NCBI GenBank assembly: GCA_030424715.1
Contig: JAUHWH010000006.1
Span: forward strand, 124,001 to 188,000
Reading direction: 5' to 3'
From: Bdellovibrionia bacterium
Lineage (GTDB): Bacteria; Bdellovibrionota; Bdellovibrionia; Bdellovibrionales; JAGQZY01
DNA: 64,000 nt
The notes under the pieces were generated by a model. It made no database searches. It saw only the letters and a program-made list of their open reading frames with translations, and had not been told where the DNA came from. The translations under genes and the position numbers were made by a program. This document shows, piece by piece, positions 1-8,192 of this stretch. The stretch's first letter is position 1. Every line of letters starts with the position of its first letter.

Positions 1-341
1 TCTTCCAGGATAGAAATCAAAATGTGCTCGGGAAAGACCATCGACTTACCGGAGTTCTGCACCTGGATCACCGCCCGCTGCAAAACTCGGTGCACGGCGA
101 TGGTGAATTCGGGCTTAATCTGGCTCTCTCCAATGAGCTTTGGCGCGTGTTGATCTATAAAGGCGGTGAGTTGACCTTGGATCTTTTGAAAGTCCACGTC
201 CAGCTCTTGGCATAGGTTGATAATCGGAGGGAGGGTCAGCAATGAATGGAGTAAGTGTTCAACACTCACGTATTCATTGGATTTTTGCTGGGCCATATGG
301 ATGGACTGGTTGAGTGCAACTTCCACTTCTTGGTTAAGCAT
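1..341 (-). CDS. clpA: ClpA, N-terminal part (cut by the window edge)
   Basis: ATP-dependent unfoldase subunit of the ClpAP protease; only the first 113 residues lie in the window. Translation of the minus strand begins MLNQEVEVALNQSIHMAQQK and continues with a segment (SVEHLLHSLL) and later VFPEHILISIL, the two typical helical repeats of the Clp N-domain that bind ClpS. A good ribosome site (AAGGAGAAC) directly precedes the ATG at 339-341. The gene lies about 100 bases downstream of clpS on the same strand, the usual clpS-clpA order, which supports ClpA over ClpB or ClpC. The ATPase domains are outside the window, so the assignment rests on the N-domain and context. Confidence 0.85.
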   Translation of the reverse strand, partial: MLNQEVEVALNQSIHMAQQKSNEYVSVEHLLHSLLTLPPIINLCQELDVDFQKIQGQLTAFIDQHAPKLIGESQIKPEFTIAVHRVLQRAVIQVQNSGKSMVFPEHILISILE

Positions 342-442
342 AGTTCTCCTTGTCTTTCACTGGACTCCCAAACTGAATGGAGAGTCTAAACTTAATGTGA
401 ACCCGATTTGCAGAAATGCAAGTTCGGAGAAGGATTCGCTCT

Positions 443-781
443 CTATTCTTTCTCCATTGTGCACTTCAGAGGGTATTTATTTTGCTTTGATAGATTATTG
501 GTCAAAAAAACTTTTGTTTCGGCCACTTCGAAACTAAAGACACCAGCGATGCCTTGTCCCTTTTTATGAACGTCCATCATGACCTGTTTTGCTGCCTCAG
601 GGCTTTTATTAAAAAACTTTTGCAACACATGGGTTACAAAATCCATAGGGGTGAAGTCATCATTCAGTAGTATGACCTTGTAAAAAGAGGGTTCCTGAAT
701 TTCGACTTTGTCGATGACGCCCGTATCTAGACTTTCATCGGGCTCATCTTCGTGATTTAAAACTATTCGGAAACGACTCAT
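443..781 (-). CDS. clpS: ATP-dependent Clp protease adaptor ClpS
   Basis: Adaptor that delivers N-degron proteins to ClpAP. The 112-residue product holds the ClpS core: YKVILLNDDFTPMDFVTHVL (the N-end-rule pocket region), then AAKQVMMDVHKKGQGIAGVF and EVAETKV. The frame is open up to an upstream ATG at 832, but the ATG at 779-781 gives the normal family length and has a purine-rich GAGGA directly before it. An AT-rich TATGCTATA lies just upstream and could be a -10 element, so the leader may be very short. It is followed on the same strand by clpA, as in many proteobacteria. Confidence 0.93.
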   Translation of the reverse strand: MSRFRIVLNHEDEPDESLDTGVIDKVEIQEPSFYKVILLNDDFTPMDFVTHVLQKFFNKSPEAAKQVMMDVHKKGQGIAGVFSFEVAETKVFLTNNLSKQNKYPLKCTMEKE

Positions 782-886
782 TCCTCTACTATAGCATAAA
801 TTTATGCTTTGGTGTTTTGCCTTGCGTTTCATTCCTGGACTTTTCGTGACCTAACAGTCCCTTAACGAAAATCTTCAAAATTAGAC

Positions 887-916
887 TTTACCCCCGACGC
901 ATACTCTCTATATAAT
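887..916 (+). promoter_or_regulatory. Putative sigma70-type promoter of the pilin gene
   Basis: A perfect TATAAT at 911-916 is preceded, 18 bases upstream, by TTTACC at 887-892 (four of six matches to TTGACA). It lies about 40 bases ahead of the pilin start codon, leaving room for a short leader with the GAACGAGG ribosome site. Identified by eye only. Confidence 0.5.
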
Positions 917-953
917 TAGAGCATATAAAGTAAACATCGAGAACGAGGTTCAT

Positions 954-1517
954 GTGAAGTTAAATAATAGAGGTTTTTCATTGATTGAGTTGATGGTGGT
1001 TGTGGCGATTATCGCAATCTTGTCGACAATCGCGATTCCTAGCTATCAAACCTTTCAGGCTAAGGCTCGACAAAAAGAGGGATTCGCTTTGATGAGTGCT
1101 TACTACTCAGCGGCCCATGCTTCCAGTGCGGAGTATGGTGGGTTCCCGGGTAATTTTGTTTTGACAGGCTTTTCTCCCTCAGGGACTTTGGGTTATCAGT
1201 TGGTGGCCGCCGATACAGGTGTGCAACCTCCTTATGCGGGAGCGATTCAAGATGATGCTGCCTGTGTGGATACCGACAATGCGACTGCCTGTAACTGTGG
1301 TGGTAACTGTGCCAACTTTAAGCAGTGGGTTGAGGCTGCTGATGGTGTGGTGGGCACTAGTCTGGGGCCGATCACTCCTGCCACGGCCGGTGCAGCTACG
1401 GCGACCACTTTTACGATCGCTGTTGCTGGAGTGATTGATCCTCGTTCGGCTCGACAGGACGAAGCGACCATGAACCAACTGAAAACTTTGACGATCATCA
1501 CAGACGGGACAAAATAA
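954..1517 (+). CDS. pilA: Type IV major-pilin-like protein (PilA-like)
   Basis: Prepilin of a type IV pilus. The N-terminus reads NNRGFSLIELMVVVAIIAIL: a short leader, the prepilin peptidase site after Gly, Glu at mature position 5, and the long hydrophobic helix used for assembly in the inner membrane. The 187-residue length and the C-terminal cysteines (around residues 104-119) suit a major pilin with a disulfide loop. The start is GTG at 954, since the ATG two bases earlier is followed at once by a stop; GAACGAGG lies at a proper distance. The gene is monocistronic, between its own promoter and a hairpin terminator. Proximity to dnaJ-dnaK is reminiscent of Bdellovibrio. The family is certain; the exact role as major pilin is inferred. 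Confidence 0.88.
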   Translation: MKLNNRGFSLIELMVVVAIIAILSTIAIPSYQTFQAKARQKEGFALMSAYYSAAHASSAEYGGFPGNFVLTGFSPSGTLGYQLVAADTGVQPPYAGAIQDDAACVDTDNATACNCGGNCANFKQWVEAADGVVGTSLGPITPATAGAATATTFTIAVAGVIDPRSARQDEATMNQLKTLTIITDGTK

Positions 1518-1552
1518 GTTCTATTTTAAACCCATTGCTTTAACATCAAAAG

Positions 1553-1582
1553 CCGCTACTCTATGGGAGTTGCGGTTTTTTT
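1553..1582 (+). terminator. Rho-independent terminator after the pilin gene
   Basis: Stem 1553-1561 pairs with 1567-1575 (one T/T mismatch) around a five-base loop and is followed by seven T residues at 1576-1582. The next gene's ATG begins at the very next base, 1583. Confidence 0.8.
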
Positions 1583-2299
1583 ATGAAAATATATCTAGCT
1601 ACATTATTCATCTTTCTTGGGCTTCAATGGAGCTTGTCGCAGTCGAAAGATTTGGCGAGCCAGAAAACCTTTCTTTCGCCCTCCAAAAACGTGTCTCTTT
1701 TTGCATTTGGCTATCAGGACGCTCTCGCCAGTTTGATGTGGGTCCGCTTGTTACAAGATTTTCACATCTGTGATCAAAATTCTGAGCGCACCCCTTATCC
1801 TGAGTGGGGGCAAATGTCTGATCGACTGACAGAGGTCATTGAGCGAGAGTTACCCAGGCCCACTTGTGAGAGGGGCTGGGTCTTTCAAATGCTGGATGTT
1901 ATCAGTGATTTACAGCCAAACTTTGAAGCGGCTTACCTAGATGGAGCCACCATGCTCAGTGTGATGGTCGATGACCGGGTGGGCGCTCAAGAGATCTTTC
2001 ATAAGGGGCTAAAGATCTATCCGGATGATTGGAACCTACTCTATCGCTCCGCTTATCACGAACTTTTTGAAATGCAAAATCCGGAAGAAGCCCAACGTCT
2101 TCTGATCCGAGCTGGACAGCGGGGGGCTCCGGCTTGGGTGTATTCTTTGGCCGCGAAGCTTTACACTCGCCAAGGGCAGGGTGCCTTTGCATTAAGCATC
2201 TTGGAGCAAGTGTTAGAGCGAGACCGAGGGGGCCAGTTCTCTGCCCGCATTGAGGCTCAGATCAAAAAAATTAGGGAAACCCTGAATCTTCCACAATAG
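1583..2299 (+). CDS. Exported TPR-like protein of unknown function
   Basis: 238 residues with a hydrophobic N-terminus (MKIYLATLFIFLGLQWSLSQ) that looks like a signal peptide or anchor, then a helical region. From about residue 110 the protein resembles tetratricopeptide repeats: alternating helices with small residues (FEAAYLDGATML, DDWNLLYRSAYHELF, AWVYSLAAKLYTRQG), so a scaffold or partner-binding role is likely. I do not recognise a named family. The ATG directly abuts the T-run of the pilin terminator, and the only GGGAG that could act as ribosome site lies inside the terminator stem, so expression probably depends on read-through. dnaJ follows after about 60 bases on the same strand. 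Confidence 0.7.
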   Translation: MKIYLATLFIFLGLQWSLSQSKDLASQKTFLSPSKNVSLFAFGYQDALASLMWVRLLQDFHICDQNSERTPYPEWGQMSDRLTEVIERELPRPTCERGWVFQMLDVISDLQPNFEAAYLDGATMLSVMVDDRVGAQEIFHKGLKIYPDDWNLLYRSAYHELFEMQNPEEAQRLLIRAGQRGAPAWVYSLAAKLYTRQGQGAFALSILEQVLERDRGGQFSARIEAQIKKIRETLNLPQ

Positions 2300-2356
2300 C
2301 GGCCTTGACGACAGGCTTAGGCGACTCATGTTGGTCATAATAATGAGGACCCTTGC

Positions 2357-3469
2357 ATGAGTAGCGACTATTATGAAGTTTTAGGTGTGGATCGATCAGC
2401 GAGTTCTGCAGAGATTAAGAAGGCTTACCGTAAATTGGCCATGCAGTTTCACCCTGATAAAAACCCTGGTGACAAACAAGCGGAAGACAAGTTCAAGCAG
2501 GCCGCTGAGGCCTATGGTGTGCTCGGTGACTCCGAAAAGAAGGCAAAATATGACCAATTTGGCCATGCTGCTTTTCAGGGCGGTGCTGGGTTTGGCGGGC
2601 AGGGTTTTGAAAATGTCGATGATATTTTCTCCAGCTTTGGTGATATTTTCAGCGATTTTTTTGGAATGGGCGGTATGGGTGGTGCCCAAGGCCGCGGGCG
2701 GCGATCTCGCTCGGGCCCCCGTCGTGGCGCGGATTTGCGCTACCGACTTGAAGTCGATTTAGGGGAGGTTATCACAGGGACGGACCGCAACCTAGAGTTC
2801 GATACCGAGGAAAGTTGCAACCGTTGCTCCGGGCAGGGCAGTGAGCCCGGCTCCGAGGCCAGCACTTGTGGAACTTGTGGTGGCCAAGGGCAAGTGGTGA
2901 ACTCTCAAGGTTTCTTCTCGGTTGCGACCACTTGCCCTTCTTGTCGAGGCGCGGGACAGGTCATTAAGAATCCTTGTAAGGAATGTCGCGGAAAAGGCCG
3001 TAAGCCGGTTACAAAAAAAATCACCGTGACGATCCCCAAAGGGGTTGATAACGGCACTCGGTTGCGCGTGGCGGGTGAAGGCGAGGGGGGCATGAGAAAT
3101 GGTCCTTCCGGTGACCTTTATGTCGAGATTCGAGTCCGTGGTCATAACCAGTATGATCGTCAAGGGCGTGATCTTTTAGGGCAAGTGAAAATTGCCTACA
3201 CTCAGATGCTCCTTGGTACCGAAGTCGAAGTGGAAACTTTCGATGGCAAAAAAATGTTAAAAATCCCTGAAGGCAGCCAGCCAGGCAGTATTCTGCGGAT
3301 GCGCGAGCTCGGTGTCCCCGATATTCGCTCAGGGTCACGTGGTGATCTGTGTTTGCGTCTCGAAGTGGTGTTTCCGAAAAAGTTGAAAAAGCAAGAGGAG
3401 AAGCTCCTGCGAGAGCTCGCCGAAGTGCGAGGCGAAAAGGTCAATGAAAAGAAGGGGATATTTAGTTAG
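2357..3469 (+). CDS. dnaJ: Chaperone protein DnaJ (Hsp40)
   Basis: Co-chaperone that stimulates the DnaK ATPase and delivers unfolded clients. All DnaJ domains are present in 370 residues: the J-domain with HPD (residues about 33-35, FHPDKNPG), a Gly/Phe-rich linker (GGAGFGGQGFENVDDIFSSF), a zinc-binding region with CxxCxGxG-type repeats (CNRCSGQGSEPGS, CGTCGGQGQV, CPSCRGAG, CKECRGKGRK), and the C-terminal substrate-binding part. The start at 2357 gives MSSDYYEVLGVDRSA, standard for the family. dnaK follows 87 bases downstream; this dnaJ-then-dnaK order is the reverse of the common one, and grpE and hrcA are not next to it. Confidence 0.98.
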   Translation: MSSDYYEVLGVDRSASSAEIKKAYRKLAMQFHPDKNPGDKQAEDKFKQAAEAYGVLGDSEKKAKYDQFGHAAFQGGAGFGGQGFENVDDIFSSFGDIFSDFFGMGGMGGAQGRGRRSRSGPRRGADLRYRLEVDLGEVITGTDRNLEFDTEESCNRCSGQGSEPGSEASTCGTCGGQGQVVNSQGFFSVATTCPSCRGAGQVIKNPCKECRGKGRKPVTKKITVTIPKGVDNGTRLRVAGEGEGGMRNGPSGDLYVEIRVRGHNQYDRQGRDLLGQVKIAYTQMLLGTEVEVETFDGKKMLKIPEGSQPGSILRMRELGVPDIRSGSRGDLCLRLEVVFPKKLKKQEEKLLRELAEVRGEKVNEKKGIFS

Positions 3470-3556
3470 CCTGCAAAATCTTGACAAATCAGTAAATGAA
3501 CACAGATTTAAACTATAGAAATAAATAGCCCTAAGAGCTTCATAAGGAGAGAAAAA

Positions 3557-5503
3557 ATGGGAAAAGTGATTGGAATCGATTTGGGAACCACAAATTCTTG
3601 TGTGGCAGTCATGGAAGGTGGCGACGCAAAAGTGATCGTCAACGAAGAGGGAAACCGAACAACCCCATCCATCATCGCGTTTAAAGACGGTGAAAAACTT
3701 GTGGGTCAGGTGGCAAAACGCCAGGCTGTGACAAATCCAGAAAATACAATTTATTCAGCAAAGCGCTTTATTGGTCGTCGTTTTGACGAAGTTCAAGAAG
3801 AAATCAAGCGTGTGCCCTACAAAGTGGTTAAAAAAGGCAATGACGACTGCGGATTCTCAGTGACAGACGGAGGCTCGGAAAAAATCATGTCTCCCGAAGA
3901 GATGGGAGCGGCTGTTCTTGCTAAGCTTAAAAAGGTAGCTGAAGACTATCTAGGTCAAGAAGTCACTGATGCTGTTGTCACTGTTCCGGCGTATTTTAAC
4001 GATGCTCAGAGACAGGCAACGAAAGACGCCGGTAAAATTGCAGGCTTGAATGTTCAGCGAATTATCAACGAGCCTACCGCGGCTGCTCTGGCTTATGGGT
4101 CTGATAAAAAAGCCGACGAAAAAATTGCTGTCTACGATTTGGGTGGGGGAACTTTCGATATTTCCGTACTAGAAGTCGGGGACAACGTTGTCGAGGTGAA
4201 AGCGACCAATGGTGACACCCATCTCGGTGGAGATAACTTTGATGAGTTGATTTTTGACTGGTTAGTTGATGAGTTTAAAAAAGACCAGGGGATGGATCTT
4301 CGCAATGATAAAATGGCGGTTCAGCGTTTAAAAGAGGCGGCTGAAAAAGCCAAAATTGAGCTCAGTGCCACCCAAGAGACAGAAATTAATATTCCATTTA
4401 TTACGGCTGATCAAAGTGGCCCGAAACATTTGAATGTAAAATTATCGAGAGCCAAGTTTGACCAGTTGACTGCGGATTTGGTGAAGCGCTCCCTCGAGCC
4501 TTGCGAAAAAGCCTTGAAAGACGCCGGTTGGTCTGTGGCTGATATCGACGAGGTGATTCTTGTTGGTGGTTCCACACGTATCCCGGCAATTCAAAAAGCA
4601 GTGACTGACTTTTTTGGCAAACAACCCAACCGCTCCGTGAACCCTGATGAAGTTGTGGCCCTTGGTGCTGCGATTCAAGGTGGGGTGCTCTCTGGCGATG
4701 TTAAGGATGTCTTGCTCTTGGATGTGACACCATTATCACTCGGTCTTGAGACTTTGGGTGGTGTGATGACTCGATTGATCGAACGCAACACGACGATTCC
4801 GTCAAAGAAATCGCAAGTCTTTTCGACTGCGGCTGACAACCAAAGCAGTGTTCAGGTTCATGTTCTTCAAGGTGAAAGAGACATGGCCACCGACAACAAA
4901 TCTTTAGGAACTTTCGAGTTGGTTGGTTTGCCACCAGCGCCCAGAGGCGTGCCGCAAATTGAGGTGACCTTTGATATTGATGCCAATGGTATTCTCAATG
5001 TTTCTGCAAAAGATCTTGGAACAGGTAAAGAGCAAGCGATTCAGATTAAAGCGAAGTCGGGTCTTAATGATGATGAAATCGAACGAATGGTGAAAGAGGC
5101 CGAGGCCAACGCTGATACCGACAAAGTGAAGCGTGAGCAAGTGACCTTAAGAAACGATTTGGACAATCTCATTTATCAAACAGAAAAACTGTTGAGCGAG
5201 AATGATGGCAAGTTTCAAGAAGCCTCTGTTACGACAGCTAAAGAAGCCGTAGATGAAGCCAAGAAAGTTTCTGTAAAAGGAACTGAGGCGACCAACGATG
5301 AGTTAAAGGGAGTTTCTGAGAAGTTGCAAAGTGCGGCCCAAGCCTTAAGTGCCGAGCTTTACACTCAGCAAACAGACGCCGCGGGTGGAGCCGAAGCTGG
5401 AGCGGGTGATGCCGCTGCTGGGGGCGCGACTCCTGGGGCGGGTGACGCCTCAAAAGCCGGAGGCGATGACACTATCGACGCCGACTTTAAAGATATTAAT
5501 TAA
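3557..5503 (+). CDS. dnaK: Chaperone protein DnaK (Hsp70)
   Basis: ATP-driven folding chaperone in the cytoplasm. The 648-residue product is full length: phosphate-binding loop [18 protein letters not shown] at the start, [17 protein letters not shown] and the [10 protein letters not shown] motif of the nucleotide-binding domain, linker [13 protein letters not shown], substrate-binding domain, and a Gly/Ala-rich tail ending [12 protein letters not shown] (the EEVD-like bacterial tail). GGAGAG lies seven bases before the ATG. A TTGACA at 3481-3486 in the gap after dnaJ could serve a separate promoter, but no convincing -10 partner is seen. A strong terminator follows. Confidence 0.99.
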   Translation: MGKVIGIDLGTTNSCVAVMEGGDAKVIVNEEGNRTTPSIIAFKDGEKLVGQVAKRQAVTNPENTIYSAKRFIGRRFDEVQEEIKRVPYKVVKKGNDDCGFSVTDGGSEKIMSPEEMGAAVLAKLKKVAEDYLGQEVTDAVVTVPAYFNDAQRQATKDAGKIAGLNVQRIINEPTAAALAYGSDKKADEKIAVYDLGGGTFDISVLEVGDNVVEVKATNGDTHLGGDNFDELIFDWLVDEFKKDQGMDLRNDKMAVQRLKEAAEKAKIELSATQETEINIPFITADQSGPKHLNVKLSRAKFDQLTADLVKRSLEPCEKALKDAGWSVADIDEVILVGGSTRIPAIQKAVTDFFGKQPNRSVNPDEVVALGAAIQGGVLSGDVKDVLLLDVTPLSLGLETLGGVMTRLIERNTTIPSKKSQVFSTAADNQSSVQVHVLQGERDMATDNKSLGTFELVGLPPAPRGVPQIEVTFDIDANGILNVSAKDLGTGKEQAIQIKAKSGLNDDEIERMVKEAEANADTDKVKREQVTLRNDLDNLIYQTEKLLSENDGKFQEASVTTAKEAVDEAKKVSVKGTEATNDELKGVSEKLQSAAQALSAELYTQQTDAAGGAEAGAGDAAAGGATPGAGDASKAGGDDTIDADFKDIN

Positions 5504-5551
5504 TTCGAAAGATAGAGGTTGGCGTATTTCAAAACCAATCGCTTTCGCAAG

Positions 5552-5582
5552 AGCCAAGGAAATTTCTCCTTGGCTTTTTTTA
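5552..5582 (+). terminator. Rho-independent terminator after dnaK
   Basis: AGCCAAGGA pairs perfectly with TCCTTGGCT around a short loop, followed by a run of T residues. It ends the dnaJ-dnaK transcript ahead of a convergent gene. Confidence 0.93.
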
Positions 5583-5611
5583 TTTTGCGATCGCTATTAA
5601 AGAGGCTCGCT

Positions 5612-6217
5612 CTAAAAATCGTAAGAGGCTCCGAAACTTAAATAATCAAAGGCGTCATCGACTTCAAAACCGTACTCAATAAGAAACTGCATATCTTCCA
5701 GAGCAGGATAGTCCCATTTGTTTGGCTTCCACTCGAGGCCTGCGATGGCCTGCATACTAAAAAAGGTGTCACTAACGTTGTTAAGAAGACCCATCTCGAT
5801 ACCACCGTAGGGGGTGAAGTCACCATAATTGGTATCAAAGCTTTTACTGATCATGGGAGTGACATTGACTCCATAGGTTGAAAGATTGTTTAAATCAGCG
5901 AAGACCACACCCATGCGTCCGCCGATGGCGGGTTGGTCCACGGTGTCTGGAAAAGGAATCCACTTCCAGAAGGCTCCCAGATAGTAATCCACAGAGCCGA
6001 CGCCCCCTTCAAATTGAATTTCTGAGTCTTCTGTGAGGCCAGTGGCAAAGCGAGCATTGAGATTAAAGCCTTCGGGAGCATCCATCAGTACTTGCCCCTC
6101 CCCGAGAATACGGTGCTCGCCTTCGTCCTTGAGGTTGCCTGTGTCCATCAAACTAAAATAGGCCTGGCCAGGAGTGCTGAATAATGTCAGGCAAATCATT
6201 AGGGCGAGTCGTCTCAT
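5612..6217 (-). CDS. Outer-membrane beta-barrel-like protein, unknown role
   Basis: 201 residues. Signal peptide MRRLALMICLTLFSTPGQA then YFSLMDTGNL. The mature part has alternating hydrophobic and polar strands with many aromatic residues and ends in YDF, a C-terminal aromatic typical of outer-membrane barrel proteins. The ATG at 6217 was preferred over the longer frame because GAGGAG lies just upstream and the signal peptide begins there. It converges with dnaK across the terminator. No specific family is recognised; a small porin-like or structural barrel is likely. Confidence 0.7.
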   Translation of the reverse strand: MRRLALMICLTLFSTPGQAYFSLMDTGNLKDEGEHRILGEGQVLMDAPEGFNLNARFATGLTEDSEIQFEGGVGSVDYYLGAFWKWIPFPDTVDQPAIGGRMGVVFADLNNLSTYGVNVTPMISKSFDTNYGDFTPYGGIEMGLLNNVSDTFFSMQAIAGLEWKPNKWDYPALEDMQFLIEYGFEVDDAFDYLSFGASYDF

Positions 6218-6469
6218 GTGGTTCTCCTCTTTAACGGAAACTAGAGAATACCTATACCATGGTCTGCTTTCAAGGGGCGGCGTTTTAAGTTGTGACGCGT
6301 TGATGAGGGCCGCGGTGGCTCTAAGGCCAGGCCATTCGGTACAGAACACCGACCAATGGTCCTCCCAACCAATTCTTAATTTTGTTCTTCCGGTGATCTA
6401 TGAAAAAATAGAGTTATCTTCGACTGTTGTGTCAACTTGCTGCACCCTATTGCCGATAAGAAAAGAGAG

Positions 6470-7828
6470 ATGCTTAGAGTTTTCGTTTTTATCATTTATA
6501 TCGTCGCTATTCTACTGGTTCCACATAACGGATGGGCTGAGGAGAAGGACTGCTCTTGCCCCAAGGTCACCTGCGGTCCGTGTCAGAAAAAGGTCACGAT
6601 TGGCAAAGAGGTCAAGTTTTGTGACTGGGGTGATATTAATGTTTGTCGCAAAGTCGTGTGTGAAAACGTCAACTTTTATTTCGGTTGCCTTTCTAACTAC
6701 AACAAGGAACGAGCTCCAGAGGGGGAGGCCAAGGGCGACCTCGAGCTGGTCTACGACCTTGGTGAAAAAGACCAAGAGACTGTAAACGGAAAACGCGAGC
6801 CGGCGTCAAAAGTAGCTTTAAAAAAAGGAACAGGGGCGGTGGTTCTTCAAGCCCAAGGAAAGATTGAGGTGGGCAACGACTCTCGTGTATTGCCTGGTGA
6901 AAACTATTCTGAGGTGGTCATAGGAGAAGTGGCGGGCTTTGATTCTGGGCTACAGATCCTGCACCGTGGGCGCATCCATCCGGTTCAAAAAGGGCAAAAG
7001 CTCTATGTGGACGACGAGATAGTTAACAAGCAAAAGAAAAACAAGAATTTGGACATCACTTTTAAGAGTGGTCGAGTGAAGTTGAATTTGTTCGCAAAGA
7101 GCAAATTGGTCGTGCAAGATCCCAACTCGATTGCCGGGCGATTTCAGCCGTTTCTTTACTTGGTACATGGTGGTTTGACTTTTGATGTGACAATGAAGCA
7201 GGGGTCCTTCGATCTTCTCGCCGGTCAAATTTTAACAAGAGCGGCCAGTGGTAAACATCAGGTTGGATACGAGATGGGGCAACAGGGGTTGCAGGTGAAG
7301 GTTGAAAGCTTTGCTGAATCCATCGACGTGATTCGAGCCCAGGATCTCTCGGGTAAAATCATTCAAGTGAAGGCTGGTAACTTTGTCACATGGATGAGTG
7401 AAACCTCGAAGGCTCTGTTCTCGATGGACGAAAAACAAGCCCTCGCCAGTGAGGGGTTTATCACGCCCGTTTTCCAGATGCCCGAGGCGCGCCGCCAAAA
7501 GCTGGGTCTGGTGCCCACGAAAAAGACCTCCTTGTTTGCTGATTGGAGTTCGGAGCCGCCGTCCTTAGAAAGATCAGAGCGAGGACTGGCTTCTGTGTCT
7601 ACTGGCGACCTCTGTCAGTCTCCATCGGCTGGGTTTCAGCAGTGCGCATGGTCTTGCGAAGGAAATGGCAAGGGAGCCAAGGGCTGTATGGCTGAAAAAG
7701 AGTCTGTCCATTGCGTACGCAGGGTTTGTAATGCTGCGGGTCAATGGGGCAATCCCACTGCTTTTGCTACCTCCTATAAAGACTTGTGCCCCTCGGACGG
7801 TGTACGTGTCGGTGACTGCAGCCCCTAA
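6470..7828 (+). CDS. Exported FecR-domain protein with cysteine-rich ends
   Basis: 452 residues. A signal peptide (MLRVFVFIIYIVAILLVPHN up to GWAEE) is followed by a Cys-rich stretch (CSCPKVTCGPC, then CDWGDINVC and others), a central FecR-type beta-rich domain (around residues 190-300, with VQKGQKLYVDDEIV, ITFKSGRVKLNLFAKSKLV, YLVHGGLTFDV), and a second Cys-rich C-terminal region of about eight cysteines. FecR domains usually sense or bind ligands in the periplasm; no sigma factor or TonB receptor gene is adjacent, so a signalling role is not supported here. ATG at 6470 was chosen over 6437 for the AAGAGAG before it and the signal peptide; the difference is 11 residues. Confidence 0.75.
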   Translation: MLRVFVFIIYIVAILLVPHNGWAEEKDCSCPKVTCGPCQKKVTIGKEVKFCDWGDINVCRKVVCENVNFYFGCLSNYNKERAPEGEAKGDLELVYDLGEKDQETVNGKREPASKVALKKGTGAVVLQAQGKIEVGNDSRVLPGENYSEVVIGEVAGFDSGLQILHRGRIHPVQKGQKLYVDDEIVNKQKKNKNLDITFKSGRVKLNLFAKSKLVVQDPNSIAGRFQPFLYLVHGGLTFDVTMKQGSFDLLAGQILTRAASGKHQVGYEMGQQGLQVKVESFAESIDVIRAQDLSGKIIQVKAGNFVTWMSETSKALFSMDEKQALASEGFITPVFQMPEARRQKLGLVPTKKTSLFADWSSEPPSLERSERGLASVSTGDLCQSPSAGFQQCAWSCEGNGKGAKGCMAEKESVHCVRRVCNAAGQWGNPTAFATSYKDLCPSDGVRVGDCSP

Positions 7829-7887
7829 ATTTCACACAGTTTTTCTTGCCTCAATCCCAATTTATTGTCATAACTTTGTCTCTTTGT

Positions 7888-7964
7888 GGCGGTCGTAGCT
7901 CAGTTGGTAGAGCCCAGGATTGTGATTCCTGTTGTCGCGGGTTCAAGCCCCGTCGATCGCCCCA
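7888..7964 (+). tRNA. tRNA-His (anticodon GTG)
   Basis: A complete cloverleaf: acceptor 7889-7895 pairs with 7954-7960 (one G-T), D stem GCTC/GAGC, anticodon stem CAGGA/TCCTG with loop TTGTGAT (anticodon GTG), T arm with TTCAAGC loop. The extra G at 7888 faces the discriminator C at 7961, the hallmark of tRNA-His. CCA is encoded at 7962-7964. Confidence 0.97.
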
Positions 7965-8157
7965 TTTTCTCACTGCACGTGGTTGTTTACACTTCCCACA
8001 TTTCGAAATTGGATGATGTTGGTCGCTCCGCTCCGGGGGCGCCCGCCGTGACTTGAACCTGAGAATGACTACCCCTTTTGATCGACTCTCACACTTAGTT
8101 CAAGTTGAGATGAATGTTTACTGGACCATATTTTGGGTCCAAGTTTCAAAATGCGGT

Positions 8158-8186
8158 TTGCCTTTCAAATTTGGTCTTTCTACAAT
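8158..8186 (+). promoter_or_regulatory. Putative promoter giving a leaderless ABC transporter mRNA
   Basis: TTGCCT at 8158-8163 and TACAAT at 8181-8186 are separated by 17 bases. Transcription would begin about seven bases after the -10, at 8193, exactly on the ATG of the ABC ATPase. No ribosome site is visible before that ATG. Confidence 0.5.
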
Positions 8187-8192
8187 CAACCC

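Noticed and set aside
3481-3510. dnaK promoter with TTGACA at 3481
   Set aside because: The -10 candidate GATTTA matches poorly; mentioned in the gene entry but not called.
6174-6785. 203-residue plus-strand frame
   Set aside because: It overlaps the FecR gene start and the antisense barrel gene; composition is not protein-like and no motif is present.
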